Source: Gordionus sp. m RMFG-2023
Taxonomy: Eukaryota > Nematomorpha > Gordioida > Chordodea > Parachordodidae
Direction of reading: 5' to 3'
Length of the DNA stretch: 64,000 nt
Assembly (NCBI RefSeq): GCF_954871325.1
Contig: NC_088776.1
Location: forward strand, 54,392,569 to 54,456,568
Below are positions 45,145-58,639 of the stretch, in pieces. Every line of letters starts with the position of its first letter. Within the stretch, counting starts at the first letter, position 1. The translations under genes were made by a program, and so were the position numbers. The notes under the pieces are model-generated. The model did not search any database and was not told the origin of the DNA. It saw only the letters and a program-made list of their open reading frames with translations.

Positions 45145-47139
45145 AAATTCTTTCGTCGTTCATTTTGCAAAAATCGAATACTTTCGTGTTCGACGTTCAT
45201 TTACAAAAGAAAGAAGCATTGTTTAAATTCATTCAAGTCTTTAAATATATTATATGCTGCTAGCCGTTGAATTTAATATGTTATTTAGTTGTAATAGTGC
45301 ATAATATGTGTAGTTGAAATTATAACTAATAAATTAGATACATTCATATTTACATTTACATCCATGACTGTATAAGAAATTAACATACAAATAAAAGGCA
45401 GGATATAAAAATATATAATAACGAGACATTATAATAGATGCTATGGGTATTAGGTAGTTAACATTCATCCAATATTGAACATAAATATATATGATCATTA
45501 TAAAATATGTCTAATTAAACGAATATACTAATTCATACATAATATATATATAATACGATATATTCATACATATATTATAATATTAATAATAACTATATAT
45601 GTATGCATTTTACATTACTACAATAACTTGTATTTAAATTGCAAAAATTGGACCGAATGATTTATTATTAAATTGAAATTTCGGTATACATTGGTTGTTT
45701 AATTAATACGATTTGTTCTCACCTAGTAATATTTTCTAACTAATTATTCTGTGAAATTTTAATTGCCTTTGGAACTGATAGAGTTTTATTTTTACTTCTG
45801 TATTCAAATATAAAAATTACTCAACTTGTGATATGTAGGTGTCTATGAATGTGAACCATTGTATCGAACTTAAGCGTCTATGGCATAATTTATTCATACT
45901 AAAGAAGTTTATCATTCAAAAACTTATAGATATATCTTTAAATTTGAATTTAAAAAACATAATTAATAGAAAGTATATAATAATAATTCAAAAAGCTAAA
46001 TAAAACAAAAATCTAGGCAACTCCTTGTAATAAGTATTGCCTTGTTCTTTCATATCTTCTACAAAATCCGTTAAATAAATCATTTAAATTTATATGGACA
46101 GTTTGATGGAAGAAGCCTAAAATTAGTGGAACATCATAAATACACCTCACCCAGATTCATTAAAATAAAAATATTGGATTTAAGATTGATATCTCGTTCC
46201 TTCGCTTACCTCAACTTAAGATATTCACCTATACAAATCTCTCCTCGGACGCTAAAGTTTACAACTCGTGAATTGTTTAATTCCTATCAATATATTAATC
46301 AACTAATAGAGGGCACATCTTTTCTGAAATAACTAATAAGTTTCCGCATTCCATTTTTAAACAAATGCACTTGTTACAAAAGGCAAATCGCCCCTGATAT
46401 AAAGAGGACTATTTTTGCCATAAGGGTGTTTTTAATGAACCCTTGACATGGGATTTTACTTGCATGGACCCCCTTGCTCCTTCTAATAATAAACTAGATA
46501 CACTTCTTAAGGTTAAGTCATTAACAAAGATATTCCTATCTGATGGGTGATAGCAACTTTGTCCCCATCGTAGCTGTATTATCCTGCTCTCTTGGGCAAG
46601 CCGCTTTAAATTTTTTCTAAACGGTTTCGAAATCCATAAGAAAAAAACATCTCTTCATTATAAACTTTAATAAAATATTGCTGTCACAACTTCGATCCAA
46701 TATTTAAAAATTCTTGATCTCAATCAATCTCATTTCTATTTTTTAGAGGTTTTTTTTAATTTTAATATACGTTTCTTTTAAAAACAAGATTATAATAATA
46801 GCATTAGCCTATCAAGAGCGTCATTATTCTTTACAATCTCAGGAACCTCAAAAAAATTACTCTTTTTTAGCTAGAATTTTCAAAATTATCTTCTTTTTTA
46901 GCTAACATTTATAAAATGATATTTCTTTTCTAACTGCATTTTCAAAATGACCTATTTATCCTGAATAAAATTTTTCAAAGCTTGATACCCCCAACCGTTC
47001 AACTAATACGCCTTCGGTCATTTTGGATGGTTTTGTGCTAGGCATTATATATGTTTATCAAATCGTATTTATGTGAAAGACTATAAATCAACCAGGTAAT
47101 GTTTAGCACTTTTACAGGAAATAAATCCCACGTTTCTAT
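45145..47139. other. AT-rich stretch with one retroelement scrap
   Basis: Around 46380-46640 (plus) the words GVFNEPLTWDFTCMDPLAPS and FVPIVAVLSCSLGQAALNFF recall a tail region found in some animal retroelement proteins. It is an old, broken fragment, family unsure. Otherwise nothing was recognised. Confidence 0.35.
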
Positions 47140-47759
47140 ATGAAAATCGTTATTCAGCGTGTTTCAAGTGCAAGTGTATTAGGTATATAATTTAATTTAT
47201 TAAATCCAAGACTTGTATAGTCGATGGTAAATTAATAAATTCAATAAGCAAAGGATTGTGCTTATTAATTGGAATAACTACTGATGACACAGAAAAGGAT
47301 GCAGACATGATGTAATTTTTAACATTTATAATTAATATGTCAAATATAGTGCTAAAAAGGTGCTAGATATAAAGCTTTTCGAAGATGAGTTCCAAAAAAG
47401 ATGGGCCAAAAACGTAGTTGAAAATGAGTATGAGATTTTATCTCTCAGTCAAGTGTATTTATAATGTAAAATTTTATAATTTTTTTAAAATTAAGTTCAC
47501 CCTGCATGCTACATTAAAGGGTAGAAAACCTGATTTTCACAAATCAATGGCTGCTGATTTATCAAAAGAGTTATATCAATATCTTCTTAATAAATTAAGG
47601 AACTTATATTCTGCAGAAAAAATTAAAGGTTTCAAAAAGTATCATACATTAATTTATTTTTTATTAGAAGGTGTATTTGGTGCTTATTGCCAAGTCAATA
47701 TTGTCAATGATGGACCTGTAACTATACTTTTGGATTCTAAGAACATAACAAACATATGA
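47140..47759 (+). CDS. DTD1: D-aminoacyl-tRNA deacylase, five exons
   Basis: Exons 47140-47182, 47221-47311, 47350-47452, 47496-47628 and 47668-47759 join in phase to 153 aa. Start MKIVIQRVSSASVL; then VDGKLINSISKGLCLLIGIT and DDTEKDADM; then SQFTLHATLKGRKPDFHKSM; and near the end GVFGAYCQVNIVNDGPVTI. The SQFTL and NDGPVT motifs form the active site of DTD, which removes D-amino acids (and glycine wrongly placed on tRNA-Ala) from tRNA in the cytosol as a homodimer. Length fits the core family. Introns are 38, 38, 43 and 39 nt. The last is a multiple of three without a stop, so its retention would only add 13 residues. No other host gene adjoins it. Confidence 0.92.
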
Positions 47760-47831
47760 TAAACTTATATTAATGCAATGATTGTTTATGCACTAATACA
47801 CATTATAAATGAATACTTATTGTTGTTTAAC

Positions 47832-47837
47832 AATAAA
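47832..47837 (+). terminator. PolyA signal of the deacylase gene
   Basis: AATAAA about 70 bases after the stop codon, in an AT-rich 3' region. Confidence 0.6.
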
Positions 47838-47839
47838 AT

Positions 47840-49175
47840 ATAATTTCTCAAATTTAGTCATATTAAAGAAGAATTTAAATAATTTTATTGTAGTTACATT
47901 TATTATACACATTTTATTGAATATAAGCAGGTATATACTTTAATTTATAAACTATAGATATTGGTAAACTTTATATAATAGTTTTAAAATATAAATATTT
48001 ATCAAATAAACTTTATGATAATTTTTTGTCTTTTGCCATATCATTTTCTTTTTTTAACTGCTTTGATATTAATTTAGATCTATTATTTCTAATATTATTT
48101 AATAATAAGGAAGCATTCCACAACCAATTACACTATAATATATTATATTCATAAAATTATATATTCAAATTTTACTATAATCAATAAACAATTTATCAAT
48201 ATTGGAGCTGATAGAACCAATGAAATAAAAACACCATTACTATCAAAATATTGATGATTAGAAAAATTTCTAAAATAAAATTTTAAATTATTTGGATTTA
48301 AGATGAAATTTACTTCCAATATATTGCTCCATATTTATTAATATTTTCAGCAAAATATACAATACTTACTAATAAAATTTTTTGTAAATCTAATGTTAAC
48401 GTAGTTTACATAATATGGCAAAATAGATGGCTTGAATATTATGATATTTGCACAGGCTATAAGTTAAAATTAAACAACCCAAATGAAAACAAATTAATCC
48501 TTGTAGCCATTTTTCTGACCAATCTACCTATATAATTATATATATAATATAATTAGTTATATCTTGCATATTAACTGATTTTAAAAAAGTCCAAACACCA
48601 TCTATCTCATTAAGCTTAAAATATTTTGAATTCATATAAAATTGACGAATGTATAAAATTAATTAATAACATTTGATTGATATTTGAATGAAGAATGATG
48701 TCACTTGATTGATTATCTAAAATTATATTTTTTTACATATAAAAACAAATCATAAGCGTAGCAAAACAATCCTGCAGATATTTGTCTAATTTAGTAGATA
48801 TCATTTTAGGCGAGTACAAAATATTCCCCCTCTACTTTCTTGCCAAATAATTTATACTGTCACTTTCAAGTTTGGGTAAATTTCAGATAACTGTATCAAA
48901 ATACAGATACTTTTTAAAATTATATATTTAAGATGTATTAAAAAAAGTATATAATGTATTTTTTTTTTAAACTTTTGCATCATAATTGCTATTTTAGCAT
49001 ATGCATGGCCCAAAAAATTTAGTAAAGCAAGAGTCCGAGATTGTTTTTTTAAACTATATTTTGGGAGCTTATTAAGTATATTTAATTGAATTTGTAAATA
49101 AAATATTATTTTATAACCCAGTGACAAGTCATTCTAATAAAATTTCTAGTCTTAAGAGATTAAATATCTGAAGTA
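47840..49175. other. AT-rich stretch, nothing recognised
   Basis: No exon, repeat or RNA gene could be supported. Confidence 0.5.
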
Positions 49176-49215
49176 GTGCCTGGCGCGTACACAGGAATTT
49201 GGACTGGGGGGGGGG
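49176..49215 (+). mobile_element. Worn left end of a hAT element
   Basis: agtgcctggcgcgtacacagg followed by a G-run resembles the CAGTGGCGTAGC...GGGG terminus seen at 41126 and 54635. No partner end was found. Confidence 0.35.
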
Positions 49216-49693
49216 ATAATAATTTTTTTTAAGAAATATCATTGAGTATAAATTTATTAGAACTTTAATACACAATTTTAAATTAATGTGAATTACAAAA
49301 AATTATATATATATATAAACTGGCTTATAAAAAATTATGAAATAAATTGAATTAAAAAATATTAAACGAATTTAAATGGCGGCATTGAAAACTAAAAAAT
49401 AAATGTGAATTATAAAATATAAAGTGAATATAACCATCATATGAATCACTTAAATGACCCAAAATAGAAATTTGAATTTTTGGACATTAAAATTTATATA
49501 TAAAGTATAAAAAATTTAAATGCTGAAATATAAATTAATATATAAAAAGTTTCTTAGGAATAACTGTATTTTGTATGTTTTGAGCTAATTTTTCAATTAT
49601 CACATCCTTGCTTTGCGTTAAATGCCTATGAATATTCAAAAGATCCAAACCATTCAATCTACTTTCAGAAGTTTTACTTCATAATTTGTTTTT

Positions 49694-50036
49694 CAGAGAC
49701 TTGCAGGCTCGGCCTCCCGGCTGGAGCATATTTAATTTTTTTAAATATGCCCGAGCGGGCCCAAAATTTTTTTAAAAAAAAAATTCGGGCTGGGCCTGAA
49801 AATTTTTTAAGAATAATATCCGGGCCAGTCTATATATTTTAAAACCAAATATTTGAAAACGCCATTATTAGATAAAAATCAAAGGTAAATATAATTTTTT
49901 TTTAATTCGGGCCGGGCCTGAATTCAAAATAGCCGGGCCGGAAATTTTTTTTTTTAAAAATCACCCGGGGGCCGAAAAAATTTTGAAAAAAAAAATTCGG
50001 CCTGTGCCCTGCAAATGATACCTCTGCAGGGCTCTG
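49694..50036. mobile_element. hAT-like MITE, 'GCCGGGCC' family, copy 2
   Basis: Ends CAGAGACTTGCAG and, inverted, ctctgcagggctctg. Flanks ttgttttt and ttattctt agree at 6 of 8. The interior has the gccgggcctgaa words of the copies at 10754 and 21030. Confidence 0.65.
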
Positions 50037-51870
50037 TTATTCTTCTTAAAAAAGAGAATGTTCTCTCATTATATATAACCATTTTAATAGATTGAGAATA
50101 AAATCTTAAATGTGTTTAAAATAATGCAAAGTATCCATAGCATTTTTTGGGACTATATCGACCATAGTTAATTTTTTAATCATAGTTATTTAGCTAACAA
50201 GGCATCATAAGATACTTTAACATCTTTATGATAAAAATTTAACATATATATTTTTTTTTTATCACCATCCGAAAAAGGTTGGGAAGGCTTTTGTGCAAGT
50301 TCTGTAGATTGGTAAGTGCTGCAACTCTTATACGGATCCTATATTAATGCTTTGACGATGAGCGCTAGCTGCAAGTCGAGGGGGACAAATATTAAACACG
50401 TATAGCTCTGCTTTTGACTCAACAATAACATATAAAATTTTATCAACATTAGCTGCTCTCCGCTATTTTTATCTTAATCAAGTCAATGTCATGTTTTTGA
50501 AAAGTATTAAATAAAATATTTGTATAATTAGATAATACATTCTAATGAGAAAAAAAAATTAGAATAAATATTGAATATAATAATTTTCTTGCTTCTGAGG
50601 ATATTTCTTTCAAACCATTATAATATTTCAGTAATAGTATTAATAATCGGCTCTTCTAACTCCATAAAAGCTGTATGCTTGCTGGCGGAGACTCGATCTC
50701 GTTGGACAAGCTTGCAATTTCTTTCTCCCTTTTAGACAAGGAGTTTCAGAGATAATTATTATTTGACTAGAAATTTAGATAAATATTACGCCACTAATAT
50801 TTGAAAATAATAGGTAAATATTACGCCAAGGAAACTTGAAATCGAATTAATTGATAAAATAACTTAGTAGATGAATGTGATAAATAAATGTAATTATATA
50901 TATATATATGAGATAGGAATAAATATTAACAAATTTAAATAAATATTAACAAATTTAAATAAATATTAACAAATATTAATTAATATTAACAATAATATTT
51001 TTGAAAAAAAATATAATCCGTCATCTGCTGAATAGTGCTTATAGAGCTTTAATACCTTTTTTAAATTATCAATTTTTTGAAGTTTTCATTTCATCAATTT
51101 TTTTAAGGATCTTCGAGATATTTTTAATTAGTAGTTCTAATAAATTGACAAGTAGTAGATCAAATAAAATTTTAAAATAAATTTATTTTCCATCATTTTT
51201 ACAAATTTTTTTTGTTCAAATATAAATAATAGATGCATATTTTTAACAATAAATGGTTAATAAATTTTTCCTTACATATTTTTTATTTTAATTATTAGCT
51301 AAAATTTTTAGAGTTAATTCTTTAGCAGTTTTCACAATTTCTATGTCTTTTTTATTGTGTAATTTATTATGATGATTGGTGTAATTTTTATATGATTCTA
51401 GACGATGTCTAATCGGTGTGACAAAAAATTAAAATATTTAGATTATAAATTTTTCTTACTTTATTTTATTTTTTCTTTTTTAAATATAATTTAGCATTAT
51501 TTTTAAATTTTAGATAATTTTTTATATTAATTTAATTATCAATCATTAATGTAGAAAAAAAAATTTGAAAATTTAGCAATTGAATATGAAATGAATATTA
51601 TTATAAATGTTATTTTAAATAAAACTATATAATATACTATTAGATACTTGGCGAAATTATATGATGGCAAAGTCATTTATAAATTAGTGCTATCCTTTTT
51701 ATTCTGCAGTAATTCTACTATTAGTAATGTGGGTGACTCCAAATTTTTTTTATTATAAAATATATTTTTAATTGTAATCTCCTTGTGTAGCATCATGTTT
51801 TCACCTTACTATTCTTTAATTATATCTTCGATAGCTTGGTTTATAATTTATTAAGTAATAATGAGTGAAA
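50037..51870. other. AT-rich stretch with possible transposase scraps
   Basis: Near 50660-50750 the minus strand gives KEIASLSNEIESPPAS, a charged stretch that could be part of a decayed transposase. The rest is non-coding, with a 20-bp tandem repeat at 50921-50995. Confidence 0.3.
50921..50995 (+). repeat. 20-bp tandem repeat
   Basis: aaatattaacaaatttaaat in about three and a half copies. Confidence 0.85.
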
Positions 51871-52204
51871 GGTAATTTCAGGCTTTTTAATCTTTTAAAA
51901 AGATCGAATCCCGATCACGATCTTTTCAGAAAAAAAGGGATCGACACGATCCTTCCCTTATTTAATTTTCTGAAGGAAATTTTTGATCGATGCAAAATTA
52001 ATAAAAATATATTAGATATGATGTAAATTTATTGTAATTGAATATTAAAGTTAGAATATATTTATTTATAATTAAAATTACCCTTTAATAATAAAACCTT
52101 TTTAAGTTATTATCATAAGGTGTGTTATATTCAATAAATATATTTTTTTAAATTTACATAAGTATTAAAAGTATTAATTCAAACATCATTTGAATAAGAA
52201 AAAT

Positions 52205-53750
52205 ATTAATGAAAGCGCATTTTATGAAGAATTCTTCTCAAAAAGGTATCTATTCCATCCATACATTCATTTAAGGCATCTGCATGTGGTTGATCCTGCA
52301 GATTTTCCAAATGGGCAATTAACCTTTCTCATACCAACAGATTTTGTGGTAGAATAATATAAGGCATTTAGTTTAAATTTTGGGTGAACTATTACTGCCT
52401 ATATGTTATTGTCATCATGCAGTGAAGAGAATCTATATATAGAATTGATGATATATTTATCATTAAATAAGTGTTCATTCATATAAATCAGACATCAGTA
52501 AAACTCAACCCTATCAAATTTAATAGTTAGGCCTGACTCATTATCTGTATGGTATTTATATTTGGGTCATATCATAAATATTGATTAAATTTAATATTAT
52601 ATTTAGACTTAATATTCAAATAAATAAGCATATTATATTTTGTTTTCAAAGAATATTAATCAAAATATTAACTTAAAATTCAAAAAATTTATTGTACTTT
52701 TTATGCCTATGCTGTCTCATTAAAATTTTATCAGATATCAGTTAGTAGGCCTGGTCGTTTTCATTACATTTTTTAAATAAATTTTGCAGATCTTTGATAT
52801 CTCTCAATATAAAATAATTACATAAAAATCTATTACCTTTTATCAACACCTCTAAGAACACACTCTAAAAGGGGCTAGTAATATGGCAGATAGCTTAATT
52901 TCGTAAATTTATTTTGTCCATATCACTCTCTTATTTTTAAGATTTTAAATGATGTTGCAAAGAATTCTTTAACCATAATATTTATATTTTATTTATTAAA
53001 TAAAAATATCATTGTATTACTGAGGATATTCTTTGATAAAGAAACATTCCTCTTGCCTAAACATTGTGAATCCAATTTGATCACAAACTTTACTTCTGAA
53101 AACTTTTCAGAGAGCACATTGTCCATTAATTTCATTGACTGGAAGTAGGAGTTCTATTGGCTTGTTGGTAGCTGTAAGATATCTTCCCAATTTCTCCAAT
53201 GAAATATCTTTAGCAAATGGATCTTGATATTCACTTAGAATTGATATCATTTTCTTCTTTCTCAGTATAGTTGAAATAAGGTTCAGATCATAACAACAAT
53301 GTTGATGTTTTGATAAGCTAATTGTTGGATTATTTGGAGTCATTAACAGATAATTTGCCATCGAAATTTATTAATTCCAAATTCTCCCCATCTTCTTCAT
53401 TTACTTCAAAACTCTATTTTAATATATAAATATTACTTAAAGGCCTTAACAAAATTGGTGCCATTGTCCACCATCTTTACCACCTTATGAATTTCATAAG
53501 ACTTTTGAATATCCATAATTTCCTTATGCAACAATACGTTTGCTTTTCAATTATACGTCTCAGTGCCAAAGCTACGGATCTTCTCTTGAGGGATAATGGG
53601 TCCACTCATAGTAACTCCAATAAAAGCCCTAGAATAAATATAATATATATTCGATGACCATTCTATCAATCATCAGTGGTTCTTATATATGAGACTTCAA
53701 ACAAATCTCTTATAAGATTTCTGGTCGTATCTGTAAAGGCAATAGATATT
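52205..53750 (-). pseudogene. Decayed hAT transposase, core and C-terminal part
   Basis: In different frames along the minus strand: HKVVKMVDNGTNFVKAFK (the hAT catalytic-Asp region, usually V-x-T-D-N-G/A-S-N), an acidic stretch EVNEEDGENLELINF, LSKHQHCCYDLNLIST (family C-A-x-H-x-L-N-L), KLGRYLTATNK, and VIVHPKFKLNAL (family P-K-F-K). The order matches hAT transposases. Several frameshifts separate the pieces and the Asp-Asn motif lacks a residue in register, so it is dead. Confidence 0.75.
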
Positions 53751-55133
53751 TTGTTACCAAGAGTATGACGACTCAAGGGCGTCGCTAGCTACTACATTCT
53801 CAGGGGGCGCAACTAAAATAATTTTAAAGGCTATGGATTTTATATTAATATATTATACTTTTTTAAAATTTGCTAACTCTGAATAATTATTCTAAATTCC
53901 ATATTTTGTCATTTATTATATTAGGCATAACTAGCATATAAATAATTAAAACAATACAAGACATTTTTAAAAAATAATATTTTTTAATACAAAATCTATT
54001 TATTAAAGTATAAAATATTTTCGATTGCTGATATAAAAAAATTTTACGTCTAGAGAATTACAAGTGATAAAAAAGGTTAATTAATTTATTTATATGCCTC
54101 AATTGATAATGGTTTTTAAAAACCACATAAGATAATATAATTCTTATCAACTATCACTGACAAAAAGTCATGAAACTAATAAAACTCTCTGTTACCATTT
54201 TAGACAATGTTTTATAGAATCGACTAATAAGGAAAAATTTATAGGTTATAACCAAATCAACAATTCTTGATGAAAAGTAAACGACCAATCCAAATCAACT
54301 ATATGGTGGTTGGAGCTTTCTCTTAGATGACATGAAAGAAGCTAGATAAGTAATTGAGAAAATTATTGTGAGATATTAAATTTCTAAAAGATTATCTTCC
54401 ATTTTTAATGATACACAGTTGACCATTATTGATTATCTAAAATATTCAATCATATGCTTTCAGTAGCGATAGTAATTAATAATCTTAAATTACATAGCCA
54501 CACAAATAATAGATGCTGGTTAATTTGCAGTCATAACTATGACACTCACGATGGTAACTCATATCAGAATTTATTATGTTGGATAAATTGATAAAACATA
54601 AACACTAAAAATCTTTAGAAGAGATTATGCAAATCATAGGAGTAGCCAGGATTTTTCTAAGGGGGGGGGGGGAATGAAAAAATTTCCTGGGGCTTCGCTC
54701 CCAAACCCCATTTGGCGGGGCTTCGGCCGGGCTACCTTAGTCTATATATTGTCATAAAATATTTTTACAAGATAGGAAGTTATTTTAATAAAAATAAATA
54801 AGCCTGGAACAAATATGAAATATATTTTTATTATTTTATATAAAATATAATAAATTACTTGTATATACATTAATATAAAAGCATGGTAATAATTTATTCC
54901 AAACAAGTATAAGAAATTTATTTATAAAAGTAAGTAGACATATAGTTGAAATTCCTCTATTATAAAGAATAAGTTTCAAAATACTAGGTAAAATGTCGAG
55001 TTGCTAAATTTATTATAGCATATAATTACTATACTCTCAATATCATATTTGAGAAAAATCATGGCCTTTTTAAACGAATTGTGATAAAATAGTTGTAATT
55101 TTGGTGGTCTGCGTTGTAAATTGAATAGTTTAG

Positions 55134-55330
55134 GTGGTAATTTTAATATTACTAGTCGTAGGCTTAGTAGATATAGTGGGTTTAGTAAGTCTAGTAGTTT
55201 TGTGCCCTCTTGTAATTTTTCGTACAGTAATTTTGCTCCTAGTAATTTTTCTAGACGTTTTTGGTTTAGTCGTTTTTGATCTAGTGGTTTTATGTTTTTT
55301 CGATTTTTTATGTCTTCTAATTGATGTTTT
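55134..55330 (+). repeat. Low-complexity tagta/tttt-rich tract
   Basis: Loose repeats of tagtaat, ctagtag and gtttta. Any open frame here is a by-product of the repeat. Confidence 0.5.
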
Positions 55331-55389
55331 AGTTTTTTATTGGTATAATATTATTATTATGGCTTTTCAATTCTGTCCAAATACTTTAA

Positions 55390-56120
55390 TTTTTCTCAAA
55401 ATTTACAGATGCGTTATCTGCACAATAGGCCGTTACATTAGCAATATCAAGTCCAGCGATTTTTAAATTTTCTAGCAAACATCTAGATATGTCTTTAGAG
55501 GTTTCACTGTCAGACGAAAAAATTTTAAGTAATTTAACATTTATTCCATTATTTTTGTTGAAGTATCTAAGTAATAAGCGAAATGTTTTTATATTACTTT
55601 ATTCGATGCATCCGTTAATATTGAAAACTGATGATTGTTTTTTAGATCTTTTATAATATTTGCCTTTGTTTCTGGTGCCAAAATATTTTATATTATTTTA
55701 GAGCCTTTTATTTTGTCACATAAAAATATTGATGCAATTTTAGAGTCATGAAAAAGTTCGTAAAAAAGCTTGCTTGAACAATCATCCGACATATAGCTAT
55801 GGGAATTTTTATGGAATGTTATATGAATGTTGTTTCAGCAATAACAGCTAATGTTTCATTCTTAGAATATTCGGTTACGAATGATGATATAGAAGTATTG
55901 GTTCTAGATTGTTAATTTGCCAGCTTATGTTTGTTAGATTTTGCTTATTGAAAAGCGTGATGCACATATACCACATTTTACAGTCGACCCTGAATGCTGC
56001 TTTAATCATTCATATTTTTGTTCCCAACTTTTATTATAACTTACCTTACATATTTTCCTCTTTTTTGTTTGTTTATATTTCAATTTTTTATCTTGAAATT
56101 ATAACTTGAGGATGAGCTTT
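55390..56120 (-). pseudogene. Decayed hAT-like transposase with N-terminal zinc finger
   Basis: From the high end: SWEQKYEWLKQHSGSTVKCG with ICASRFSIS (a C-x-x-C finger), then SDDCSSKLFYELFHDSKIAS, NILAPETKANIIKDLKNNHQ, and IAGLDIANVTAYCADNASVN with the D-N-A-S-x-N catalytic region. This order is that of a widespread animal hAT-like family. Frameshifts separate the parts. Beyond 55390 the strand is low-complexity (ctagta words, 55134-55330). Confidence 0.7.
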
Positions 56121-58474
56121 CTGAAATATTTTGAATTTGCAAATCCATTCTGAATAGATATTATAATAAATTTTCATAATATGAGTTTTAAGAAGATACA
56201 GAATTTATCAAATTATAAATTAGCATTTTTTTAAAATAATAATCTGATCTACTAAATATATATTACCTTTATTATAAATTAATATAAAAATGATCGTGAA
56301 TCTAATTAATCAACTCTAGCAATTAATGATTTTAGATATTTCTTAATTTGATTGTTAATCTAGCAATATCTAAGTTAAATTAAACTAATTATAATTTGTG
56401 TATGCACAATTAATTTATTTCATCTAAAATTTTACGAGTTTTAATATAGGATTTAAAAAATCCATAAAAGATATATAGTTATTTAAATTCATATTATAAT
56501 TATACTTGATAAACTTTCTAAAAATTGAATTTGTGTTGTGTGGGTAATTGAACAATGAATATGATTGGTTAGTTGGACTATTAACAAATACTACAATTTT
56601 TTAAAATATTTTAAAATAAAATTGATTTAAAATTTAAAATTTGTTTTTAAAAATATTTTAGAAAAATTTAAAAATATTTTGAAAAAATTTAAAAACGTGA
56701 AAAAAAGTGTGAGACTAAGTGTGATTATTTTAATTTACTCAAAAAATGTGAGAAAAGCGTGAAGTGTGAGAAAACGTGAATAAGTAAAAAATATGGTTAT
56801 ATATAGATATACTGTAAATCTACGACATAAAATATTGCACTGTTTGTATTGTGCTTTAATTTTTTTATTTAATTTATGATTTAATTTTATCAATAGTTTT
56901 ATAATTATATTTTACTTTTATTAAGATAAATAAATTAAAATTACTCACTTAATAAAAATTATATTTGATATATTATATTATTTAGTAATTTTATGCATCT
57001 ATTATTAATAATAATACATTTCACTTTTGTCGTAAGACTTATCTTTGGCTTACATTCAATGATATATATAACACTTACATTCCATTTCTTAATAATTATT
57101 TTTGGTTCACTCTTTATATATATATAAATGCTTTTTTCCAAAAATGTATAAATTATGATGAATAGTTTTATAAAAAAATATCAACTTTTACATTCTTTCT
57201 TTCAAATTATTGTTTAAGATATATGCATACATTTTTGAGGGTCAGGGAGTGGGGGGAGGACTAAGGGAGATATTTTTTATTAGCCTAAAATGATATTCAC
57301 AAAAAGTGATAAATTTCTGAAGGGGGGGGGGATTTCCCCTTACCCACCATAGCTATGCCTATGATACATATGAAGCCTTAAGTTATTTACATGGCAAGGC
57401 TGCCATATTAGAAATGTAACATTTTGTAACTATAAAATAAGAACCAGAGTGAGTGATATGATGAAAGCAATAAAGATTTTTTATATTCGCACTACCTCTA
57501 ATTGGTATATTATATCTTAAAATAATAGTAGTTTGTAATAATATCAAAAATATACTCGTATTAAAAATACGAGTCAAAACTGTTTTTCAAAGAAAAAGAA
57601 AAAGTACCAAAAAAATATCTAAAAAAAGAGAATAAAGGATATCTAATTTATTACATTCATTGTGGGATGAATGATAAGATGTTTAATTTTTAATAATATT
57701 TTAAATAAATAGATGGCGTTAGAATTGTTTCTATTTTATATCAAAAGCATTTATTAGTAAAATTTATTAAATATTTTCTGTAATATATTATATAACTGTC
57801 AAATACGCCTGTAAAACTGATTTTACCTAATATTTTATAACCAATTATATATAATAGAGGATTACAAACTATATATCTTCTTACTTTTTATAAAGAAATC
57901 TCTTATACTTATTATATTAGTCCTTGAATAATATAGTTGATTAGTGATTTTGAGCTCGGCTAATTACAATATTTAATTTGTTAATTTTCAATTAATAAAT
58001 GATTGTATTTATTTAATTTGGGTTATATAATAATTTATATAATAAAAGTCAATTAAGCTACAACTGTTAATGCCAAATTAATATTTAGTGAGTGATATTG
58101 ATATTCTATTTTTAACACAAAATTTGATTGCAAGTTGACATAGTGAAAATATAATTTATATGCATTAATCTAATCTAATTATTAAAATAGTATTCATTAA
58201 AAAAATTTAGATAGTCTTATTAATTTAAATAATAAAATGAAATCAATATATTACTTAATTGAATTATAAGAGAAATCATTCAGGGGGCAATCAAAAAATT
58301 TTTTTTTAGTTCAAGGGGATATAAAGAAACATTAAAAAAATTGCTTCATGGCACTATTCAACTTTTTCAGGGGGCCCGACTCCCGGCGTCCCCCCTAGTG
58401 ACGCCACTGCGACACATATTATTTGTAGTTGTAGAAAATGTTTTAATCATTATCTCAAATGAAGGATATTAAAG

Positions 58475-58639
58475 TGTTTTATTAAATAAGTAAAATAAGT
58501 AAAGTAAGTAAAAGTATATTTAATACAAAATATCACGTATATATATAATGAATTCAATCCTTCAGGTTATGTAATTTACAAACGAAAAGTTAATATTATA
58601 TTCAATTTAAATTCAATTTACAATTACATTTATATTACA
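58475..58639 (-). repeat. 3' LTR of the short gypsy fossil
   Basis: Bounded by TG...CA in plus reading and adjoining the purine run aagtggggagaa (minus strand), the polypurine tract. Matches 62024-62189. Confidence 0.85.

Larger units (their letters stand above)
54635..57363 (-). mobile_element. Third hAT-like element, nested in the second
   Basis: Left end CATAGGAGTAGCCAGG with a G-run. Right end, inverted, CATAGGCATAGCTATGG with a G-run. Flanks atgcaaat and atacatat agree at 6 of 8. It carries the decayed minus-strand transposase at about 55390-56120 and a GC-rich hairpin-forming end (ggggcttcggccgggc near 54717). Confidence 0.6.
53774..58409 (-). mobile_element. Second hAT-like element, nested in the first
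   Basis: Left end CAAGGGCGTCGCTAGCTAC with a following cagggggcgc. Right end, inverted, CAGTGGCGTCACTAGGGGGG. The ends are clearly of the CAGTGGCGTCxCTAG class, though the flanks tgacgact and cgacacat do not form a clean duplication. It separates two parts of the older hAT gene and itself contains the element at 54635-57363. Confidence 0.6.

Noticed and set aside
52205-52330. Possible last exon of a host gene (HLENLQDQPHADALNECMDG)
   Set aside because: It directly follows VIVHPKFKLNAL, a hAT transposase motif, in the same decayed gene, so it is better read as transposon debris.
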